Shown one piece after another: positions 1 through 9,800 of a stretch of DNA of 64,000 nt; position 1 is the first letter of the stretch, and each line of letters opens with the position of its first letter. The notes beneath the pieces are model-generated. The model made no database searches and had not been told where the DNA came from. It was given only the letters and a program-made list of their open reading frames with translations. A program made the translations under genes and the position numbers. This DNA comes from CAYMPH01 sp964529415 (GTDB lineage Bacteria; Spirochaetota; UBA4802; UBA5550): contig CAZGWD010000010.1 in assembly GCA_964529415.1 (NCBI GenBank), forward strand, positions 1-64,000, read 5' to 3'.

Positions 1-53
1 ATGTGTTACCTATGCGCCCGGTTTATTTTGTTACCCATCCTCCCGGTTTGTAC
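1..53. repeat. Two imperfect 25-bp direct repeats, possible IS end
   Basis: Two adjacent 25-base units (4-28 and 29-53) both begin TGTTACC and share a CCCGGTTT core. Tandem units of this type are found at the ends of some insertion sequences, IS21-like elements among them, so the window may begin at the edge of a transposable element lying to the left. No transposase is visible. The family assignment is from general resemblance only. Confidence 0.4.
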
Positions 54-262
54 ACCCTCTCCTTATGTATCCACTCCCCCGCGCCCGCTCATTTTGCCGC
101 GGAGGCTATTAGGTATTAATCTAAATTATATTTTTTCTTATTCAAAGAAATTTTTGTCCCTCCTGGGGTGAACCACCACCTTTGGTTGACAGGTCATCGA
201 GCGACTTGCAGTGAGCGAAGCCGAACTGAGTCGAGATGAAGAAATCGACTCGTGTAAAATTT
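54..262. other. Non-coding stretch with a REP-like palindrome
   Basis: No credible gene is seen here. At 228-251 there is a perfect 7-bp inverted repeat (GAGTCGA / TCGACTC, 10-base loop) inside a segment rich in TCGA, CGAAGC and GAGC words that also recur at other intergenic sites. No T-run follows the hairpin on the minus strand, so it reads as a repeat element rather than a terminator for the genes ending at 263. Confidence 0.4.
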
Positions 263-883
263 TCATCTTGGTATAATATACCTAATTGAAAGAATAAACC
301 ATTTTTTTAATTTTTCATCATACCGGTAATCAACTATGGGATATTTAGGATTTTCAATCATACAACTTGCTGTTGTTTCTCTTATAAAAACATCACCATT
401 TTCAAATAAATATATTAAATTATTGAATTGAACATATTTATCAAGCTCTATTAAAATTTCATCACTAGTTGATTTGCAATATATAGCATCTTCAAAACGC
501 CCACCACAATGGCATGCTTCATAAAAATCTATATTTTTTTCTACTAGTTTTCTACAATAATCAATTTTCCCGTAATCTGTCATAAAATAAAAATCTTTAC
601 GAAAAAATTCTCTAATTATTAATAGGCTCATCTTTTTTTTAAAATTCAGAATAATCCCTTTCTGCATCAACTCAAACTGGTTTTTCCTATTTTCAAATTC
701 TTCATTCGTTATTCTTAAATCAAGAATCCCCATTTTATCATGTTTATTAATAGCATTCTTTGAATAAACAATATTGACTGTTGATATTAAAAAAGATAAA
801 ATAATAATTATATATAAAAATTTATTTAAACCATTCTTATTTAAAAATATTTTGGCTAATTTAAAATCCGAATAATTTTTCAT
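263..883 (-). CDS. Small membrane-anchored protein coupled to the giant gene
   Basis: I do not recognise the family. The protein has about 206 residues: a short basic N-terminus, one strong hydrophobic segment near residues 22-40, then a soluble, probably exported, domain with a CHC pair and two more cysteines. I chose the ATG at 883 because it overlaps the TGA of the giant gene as ATGA and has AGGTGG eight bases upstream; a GTG four codons earlier has no better site. The tight coupling suggests it is made in proportion to the giant protein. By analogy with polymorphic toxin loci it could be an immunity or chaperone protein, but nothing in its own sequence proves this. The gene ends just before a REP-like hairpin. 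Confidence 0.7.
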   Translation of the reverse strand: MKNYSDFKLAKIFLNKNGLNKFLYIIIILSFLISTVNIVYSKNAINKHDKMGILDLRITNEEFENRKNQFELMQKGIILNFKKKMSLLIIREFFRKDFYFMTDYGKIDYCRKLVEKNIDFYEACHCGGRFEDAIYCKSTSDEILIELDKYVQFNNLIYLFENGDVFIRETTASCMIENPKYPIVDYRYDEKLKKWFILSIRYIIPR

Positions 884-3800
884 TGTTGATTCCACCTGTA
901 GTTCTTATTTCTCCATGGATAATCCACATAAACATCCAAATGATTACTATGACCAACCGCCCTATTTACAACAGGGTCACCTTGTGTATTCTTTTTATTT
1001 TGAAAATACTCTATTAAGTTATCATCATTAAAATAAATATTTTTAATCTCATAACCATTAGGAGCGTTATTTATTAATAAATCTATAATACGTTTTGTAG
1101 CTTCTCTATCATAATTTATTGGATTATTTATAGTTCCATTGTTATCAAAATAGTTTTGTATTGGATTACCATTTTTATCTCTTAAATTAATATCTACACC
1201 AGTATGTCGTAAACCATTATGTAAACTTGAAGGCGCATCCCCCAGCAATCCAAGATCATTTATTCTTAATGGGTAAGTGCTTTCTTTATCCCACTTTTCC
1301 ATTGTATTCACAAGAGTCATTACCAATCCCCAATCACCATATTTATGCTCTTGAGCATTATATTGGCTCGCACTGTTTTCAAAATAATTTCCTGCCATTG
1401 GAAATTTGAATATATAATTAGAATTACCATTTACAGCTCCTTCGTTCATGGTTATTCCATTAGTATATTTATTCATACTTAATAAATCTTTCTTTTCAGT
1501 CTCTGTCAAGGCGTCAATTGAACCTCCAAAAGCTACCTTCATGCCATAATACTCCATACGTGTTGATATTTTATTATCTTCCCCACTACGGATCTTATCT
1601 TTTAATTCATCCATGTATGACTTAATCTGCTTTAATTCATCTTTAGTAAAATTATCTTTTATCTTTTTGATATCACTTCCATCAGAACTATCTGATAGTA
1701 GTAAAAATTCCACTGCTTTTTCATCTTCCGGCCGTATAAAAGCTCCTGCAACAAGTTCTTTTTTCTTCTCATTTTCTTCCGCCCGCTTCTTCGCATCAGC
1801 CACAAGCTTCCCCCCATAATACGATCCAAAAAAACCCACTGTATCATCCAAACTATAGGCTAAATTCCTAATCCCCATCCCAGCTGTAGTATTCGATCCT
1901 GTTATCGCATCATACCCTTCGTAAATTGCACCCCTCATTAATCCGGAAATAAATTTCCCTCCGGCAGCGATTGTGTAACCTTCAGAATAACTTTTTTCTC
2001 TGCTAATTTTATCTTCTCCGTTTTTTCCTGAAAGAAAACTCGTGGCTAAATTTGTTGATGCTGTTGTAAATCCGTCAATAAAATTTAGTCCTGTTAGACC
2101 GTATCCGGTATAGTTTCCGTTTCTGTCAAATTTTATTCCGCTTGCAAAAGTTGTTTTTGTAAAATCAAGTCCGAAGTTTAATGCACGCCTTATTCCTGAA
2201 GAAATTGCTTTATCCCCTTCAAGTTTATCAAGCCCGGCTGCTGCTGTGGACATACCAAACTCAATTCCACCCATAATTGCATCCTGCTGGGTCATTTCTC
2301 CATAAAGTCCTCTTTCATTGTCGTATTTTAATGCTTTCATTCCGAAGTTAATAGCAGCTGCACCTATCTTTCCATAAGGTCCAAGATTATTTAATACAGC
2401 AGTACCTATTGCCATAATCCCGCCTTTACCTGCATTGAACATTCCCTCATCAAATGAAATTTCTCCGCTTGCAGCTGACTGCAAAGTGTCAACAGCTCCA
2501 ATAGCAATTGCACCATATCCGCTGAATAGCGAAACTACAGTCTTTGCAAGCTTCAAGGATCCCATTATCGCATTGTTGCCGTTTCTCTGGTTTCCAATCT
2601 GGGTGCTTATGCGGCCATATTCTCCGCTTCCTCCGCTTATGTCGTTCATGCCAATAAGGCCAACGAAAAAGTTTGATGATGCTGCAATTTGAGCAAAGTT
2701 TCCTATGTGCGCCGGCAAACTATTCGCCACATTTCTGTCCATTATACTTTCAAATTTTATTTTAGACTGCTTCATTAAAATTCCAAGCATAGATTCGTAC
2801 TGCCAGTCGGGAAGATTGTCTATTGCCATTACTGCTTTGTTCATATCAGCGTCATCCACAAGCAGGCTTCTTGTGAAGTTGAACTGCCTGTATGCATCGA
2901 TCTGCTGGTTGAGGAGTTCGCGGCTTGTGTACTGGTCACCGCTTCTGGTATACCCTTCACCAGCTGCGTAGTTGTCTGCAGTGTCACGTGCATCTGCATC
3001 TGCTTCAAGTATTCTGTCTGCAAGAGTTCCAAGAAGTTTAGTGAGCGCGTCGATCAATTTAAGATTTCTTGTTTTCTGTATATCTTTCTCATATTTATTC
3101 ATTAATTCCGAAAATGTTCCATACAGAAGCGAGTCTGCTTTAATGCTCGTGAAGGTTGTCATTGCAAACTTCATGTCTTCATCTTTAATTCTATCAAGCA
3201 TATCCTGCGACAGTAATGACGGCGAATCTTTCATAATATCAGCGAGTATAGCGCCCACATCCGCATTGGTAATTATATTTCCGTATCTGTCATTCACATC
3301 TGCGGTAAAGGAGTTTACTGTTTCTGTAATTTCAGCGAGCCTCGTTTTCATTTCCTCTTCGGAAATTTCTTTCGATATATTTTCGAACCATTTTACTTTT
3401 TTATTTTTGAGAACCGACCATTTGGCGTCCCAAGCTTTTTGTCCTTCAATAATTCCATTTTCGCTCTCAGCTTTCCAGTGTTTCCATTTCTCCCTGTATG
3501 CAGCGTCCATTGCGCCCCACTGTTCCGCACCGCGCGTGAGTATCCTTTGCGTGAGCGCATCCCATCTTTCTTTTTTATCCGAGAGCTGTGTTATGGATAT
3601 AGTCCATTTCAGCCGCTGCATTTCTTTCTTTTGCGCAAGTTCCATTTCTGCAAGCCCGATGAAACTGTCATCGTACTGCTTGAAGGTTGAAAGCATTTGC
3701 TCTGCGTTTCCTGTTTTAGATTCTATATCGAGCAAAGCGTCTGTATTGTAACCTTCAACTGCCCCGAAATATTCTATTGCGGCTTTTGTATATCCGTTAA

Positions 3801-6800
3801 ATGCTCTTGCGCTTATTTCATCTGATACTTTTAAATTCACCGGCAATTTATATTTTTCCTCTCCTGTTTCGCTGAAAATTTCGTAGAATAATTTTTCATT
3901 CGCTTTTCCTATAATTGCCTTGTCGTACCCTTGAGTATATCCGCTGTACCCGGCCTGCCCCATTACTATGGTGTGGGAATAATATTCCTTGAGTTTATCC
4001 TGTCTTTTCTTTTCCAGATGATCCGAGTACATATTTGAAATTACAAGTGCGTCATAGAATTTTTTTCCGGCAGACATTGTCATGTTTCCGTATTCGTCCA
4101 TTACCATGGAATCAGATTTATAATTTTCTATATTAAAGTAATCACCTACATTTCCGGTCTCCGAGCTATGCACTGAGCCTGTCGAAGTGTGATCTGCTTC
4201 AGCAGATCGTATCGAAGAGTCCTGCTTCAGAAATTTTAAATCGTCCTCTGTAAGTTCCTCTTCATATCCGTATATTCTGCTTATTTCTCTGAATGCACCT
4301 TTTAGTGTATACTTTTTCTTCACAACATTTTTTCCGGTTTTAGGATCATAGTATGCAGTTGTACCGGATTTTGATTCGTCTTCCAGGCTTTCTATCTGAT
4401 TGAACTCAGCCAGACTTGCCTGCTTTTCATACATGGTTATTTTCAGGTTCTGCAGGTTGTTAAGTTTTGATTTAAATGCATACATATCGCTGTTAAACAT
4501 GCTTATGTGCGAGCTTGCTTTATTATTATTATCCGATATAAGACCTAATTGAATTGAAACACCAATTGATAATGCGCCTGCTGCAATCAAAAAACCTGCA
4601 GCAATTCCAGGTCCGACAGGCCAGGCCCAGCAAACAGCAGCTGCTGCTGCAAGCAGACCTGATACAACAATTGTCACAGGCAACACTAGTGAATATATAT
4701 TTGTTGCAATAGTTGAATGTTCCTTATACTTCTGATAATTATTTATTGTTCTGTTCAGGTTTACGTTTGATATCTGTCCGCTACGCATCATATTATAATA
4801 CTCAAGCATGGGTGAATCAAATGCTTTGAGCTGAGATAGAGCACCTGATGCAGCCACAGCCTGATCAGATAGAGTAGCTGTAAGTATATTATCTGCAGTC
4901 CAGCCTTTGGGTGATCCGGTAATGGTGTTGTCGTACAATGACATGAACGTTGCATCACTGTACAATGCTCCGTTTAAATATTCATTTTCTATAAACCTGT
5001 CTGAAAGTAGGTTACGTTTGATCTGGATATCTGCAGGCTGTTTATCTGCAGGAAAAATTGATTCTCTTGCTTTTTCATATTTATCTTTTGCCTGGTCGCA
5101 GTCAAAACTTCTTGCCTTAATCTCTCTTTCCATCAGAACTTTGGTTTTTTCAATCCTGTATGCGCGTTCAGCTTTGTCTTTCAGTTCAGCTGCGAGTTTT
5201 GCATATGTTTTGTCCGACAAGGGAGACTGCAAAACAGATTTTTCAGCACGTTTAAGCACTTCATTGTATGTATTAACAATCTCATCGTGCATGGCTTTCG
5301 CCTGATTAAAATCTTCAACAGCATCGGATTTTATTGCATCCGTTCCAATTTTAGTTACACCTGTTCCTGTGGTGTAAAGATACGCAGTTGAAGCATAGTC
5401 ATACACAGCCTGTTCATCCTCAAATTCAACTCTTGCTGCTTCAAGTCTGTTAAAAAGTATACTGATTATTTCAAGATGATTCGTGTACGTTTTTTTTGCA
5501 ATTCCATATGCTTCGAGTTTATTCTTATTATTTACCTGAGCAGTTTTAAAAGCTGCATCACTTGCATAATAATCCGCATCAGCTTTTATATAATCATCGG
5601 TTTTTTTATATTCTTCAATTCCAGGGTTTATCAACACTGCTCCGTTATCCCTGATTTTCTGTTTGCTTTCCGATATCTGCCCTTCAGCATGCTGCATGCG
5701 CGCAAGCATGTCATCAACCATTCTGGTTATCTGTGCATTCGGGGCCCTTTGGGTTGTATAAACCTTATCAAGAAGTTCATTTATGGATGCACGGTACTTC
5801 TGCGTACCAGGAATATCAGTAATTGCAATCTGAGCAATTTTTCCGGCAAGAGCAATTGAATTGATCAGACCGCCTGAACCGAAATCACCATCTGCTGCTG
5901 TATTAAAATTTGTAAATGTGCCGTCTGCTTTCGGAAGAAGCTCTTTTCTGACTTGTATCTGCGAAAGATCTTTAACTTCAATTTCAGCAGCTGAAACCAT
6001 TTTCAAAAGAGAACGGTTAAACATTGTCATCTCTTCTACAAGCTCATTTGCGCGGCTGTCCGCAAAATATTGCATCATGTTTGAATGGATTAAATCTGAA
6101 ACCATTTCATCAGCATTGGCCGGCAGTGTCTTAAGTAATGGCTGCAGCCCATATCCGTTCTGCCTGAAATCATTGTAAAATTCCGAAATGGTTTTTTCCC
6201 CGAAATTCCATACACCGTTGCTGTTACTATCTGCAAAATATGCAACATTAAAAGTGCTGAGACCGTATATTCCGATGATTTCAGCATCAGATGGTGCTGT
6301 ATACGCGTAAGGAGAAATGCATATACTGACCCAGCCTCCACTGCAATTCTCAATGTTCTCAGGCATAGTATTTACAGTCTGCCCTGTATTATAATCAATT
6401 GCTGAATAAGGATAAACACCGTTATTCTGATCCATAATCTGCTGCATTATTAAGGCATTATATTCAGCCCTGTGCTGAATTTTATAATAATCAATCAGAT
6501 TTTCTCCTGCATCGAGCATACCGTTTTTATTTGCATCTTTATACTTATATGACACAGGATTTTCCGCCTGCTTTAGACTTCCTTCCTTTGATAAAATCAG
6601 CGTATCCATTGCAGTAGTCTGAAATCGGTCATTCGGATTATAATACACTTCATATTTATTCCGTGCAGTCTCAATAAAATCCCTGTAATGCCTGTAACCC
6701 TGGGATCCGTATGTAATCACGTCGAGCGCCTCGCCCTTGAGCCACGCTGCTTCGCTTTTATCCGAACCGATTACCGGGAGTTTGTTAAAAAAAGTTTTCC

Positions 6801-9800
6801 CGATACCTGTGTTTATATTTGCATACATGGATTCAATTGCTGTTTTTAACAGAGATGCTGACAGGGCAAGATCAGTCTCGCCGGTTGTATCCGTTAAATA
6901 TTCAGGGGATGCAAGTGCCGGGTCAATCGCAAACAGTCTTAAAAAATTCTCACATCTGGGGTCCGCCACTTTTTTATCTTTCAGAAATTTTTCAATGTCG
7001 CCTGCACCATTGCGGTTATAATCATATGCAAGTTTTAAAATATTCCCGTATGCTTTTAATTCGTTTTTAATTGAAGCAAGTGCCGGAGACGCATTAAGGT
7101 TCATGTTATAGATAGAAATAAAACCATCCATTTCAATAAAATCCGTATTGTAAGTTATAGAATCAAGAAGTGCTGAATAATAATCCTTTTCTATTAAATA
7201 AGCCCCTGCCTTATTCCCGTTTAATAATTCTGCATTATGAACCAAATCTTTTCGAAGAAGCCCATTGTAAACACCTTCAAGATTTGATGTATTATTAGTA
7301 ATTTCATTTATAAAAGGATCTTCATCAAGATATAATACTTTAAACCCTGTCAAATAAGCATCAAAGTTCAAATCTGCTGAATAATTTTTTTCAATATACT
7401 TTTCAAAATGCAGCACAAGCTCAAAATAATTATCAGCCTGATATGATTCTACAGTATTGCTATCCGGAAGAACTCTCACTGAAAGTGAATTCGCCAGTTC
7501 CGCATAGTAAATCTTTTTCATGTTCGCGGATAATGTTTTCAGATAATCAATCGAAGAACTGTATTGTGATAAATTCGCAAAGTCTCCGCCGGAAAAACTG
7601 TCATCACTCTCAATTTTTCCGAATATCTCCTCAAAAGATTTATACTCTTTATTGAAAAATTTCTTTTTTATAAATTCATGAAAGTGAAGAGCCATGCCGT
7701 AGTCCCTGAAAGAAGCATCTACGAGCAAGGCGTTGAAATTTTCATCACTGCCGATAATGGCGCTTATGGATTCAGCATAAACTTCATTTACAAGCCCTTC
7801 ATACATCTGCTTATATTCTTCTGCGTTTATACCTGCAGGCGTAGTTGCACTGAATTCAGAAGCAAGAGCTGACAGATCCTGACTGTCTTTACTGAAAGCA
7901 AGATCAGCAATCTGTTCAATTATATTATTCTTAATATTATATTTTGTTATAACTGAACCGATCCTTTCAACAATCTCAGTGTCCATGTTTATTCCAAGCA
8001 GGCTCGCCTGAAAATCCGCAAGCGGCACAGGCGGGTTGCCGTTTACATATCCGGCTATATATTCATATGCCCTGGTATATACATACACCTCGTTTTTAAG
8101 CTTTCTGATATCTTCCAGATCACCTGCAAGAGAGAAACTGAAACCGGCGCCGAATTCGGCTTCGCTGATTTTCTTTTTAAAACTTTCAATGTCTGCAGAT
8201 ATTTTTTCAAGACTCGTTATAACTCTGCCTGCGCCTTCAGCCTTGCTGAAACTTTCTCCTGAAGCGGATTTTAATATATTCTGCCTAACTTCCAGAATTT
8301 CAGAAAGGCCTGCCATTATTTTTTCAGCTGAATCTGCAAGGTCCTGATATTTTTCTTTCTGCTCTTTCAAAGCTGCAGCAGATACGGTCGCCGAGCCTTG
8401 TCGGGGTGCAGTTTCATAAATTTCGCGGGCTCTGATCATGCTTTTATAAGATGAAACAGTTTCTTCGATTGATCTTCTTATTGCAATCGGCAGGCTTCCA
8501 TACTCTTCACCTTTTACGAATGAAGTCAGTTTAGAACCATATTCCTTCAGCTTCGCATAGGTTATACCGCCGGATTTTATTTCTGAAATGTTTGCATCAC
8601 TTTGCGTAATACCGAGAATATCTGCGATTATACCAGCAGCTCCCTTTTCTTTCAGATTGGCAGTTTTTTCAAACGAGTTGGAGAAAAATTTTACAGCGTA
8701 GGAGGATAAAGCTGAAACTTTTCCGTGTTCTGTGTAGGTATGCGCAATATAATTCCGGGTATTAAAAAAGTTATTAAAATAGCCCGGATTTGAAAGTTCC
8801 ATGATATATGCTGAAAGTTTTTCCCTGTCCTCAGCTGATGTTTCAGGTTTTATAATTAAATTCTTGTACTCGGTAAATTTGTCATTTGCCTGGCTTCCGG
8901 TTAACCCGTATATTTCCACTGAATAAAAATTCATAATGTATCCGAGAAGAGTTACAATTTTATCCGATTCATTTAAAAGTTTATTATATTCAGCTGCTTT
9001 AGAATCAGTGTCCGCTTTTTCAATTAGTATAATTTTAGTCTTTAGATTTTTAATATAATTATATATTTCAATATTTTTTGAAGCAGTTTTCAAGTCTGCA
9101 GAATCATTAATTGCAGATAATGCTGAAGAAATAATTCGATCATAAAGATTCGGGGCAGTATCACCGCTGAATCCGTTCAGAAAATCTTTAACGCCGGATG
9201 CAATTTCAATATTTGCTGTTGCTTTTTCTGTTGATATATTTTTATTCCCAATTGCAAACCGTTTATTTATTTCTGCGAGGGTATCATTTGAATTCCCCGC
9301 AATGCTCATATCTGTCAGCAGATATCTGACAATTTCGTCTGAAACATCTTTTGCTTTTCTTACTGAATTCAGGGCTGAAATTACCGAGGACTGCAGAATT
9401 GTTTTTCTATTTAAAATTTCTTTTGATGCGAGGCTTAATACATAATCACGAAGTACATTATTACTCATATTATCAGAAACAGAAAGAGGATCTGAATCCG
9501 GATAAATTTTTGCAAGGCTCTGATAAAAAAGAGTTGCAAGTTCTTCTTTAGTTTTATTTGATTCTGAAGAATTTACTGATAATATTGTTTTAATTTTCTC
9601 AGTTGAATCAAGCGCTATTGATTTGTTGAAATCATCTATTGCTGTTGAGCAGGAGGAGGATGATTTATCTGAACAGGATGTTAAAATTGAAGTCAAACTG
9701 TTCTGCAAATCAGATTCAGACTTGATTGATCCATTTGAATACTGAAAAAGAATTTCTTTATATGAACCGTCTGAAATTAAATTCTGCTGATTGTAATAAC

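Noticed and set aside
2972..3751. Long plus-strand open frame inside the giant gene
   Set aside because: It is the antisense of a conserved coding frame, lacks a ribosome site and has Ser/Phe-rich shadow composition.
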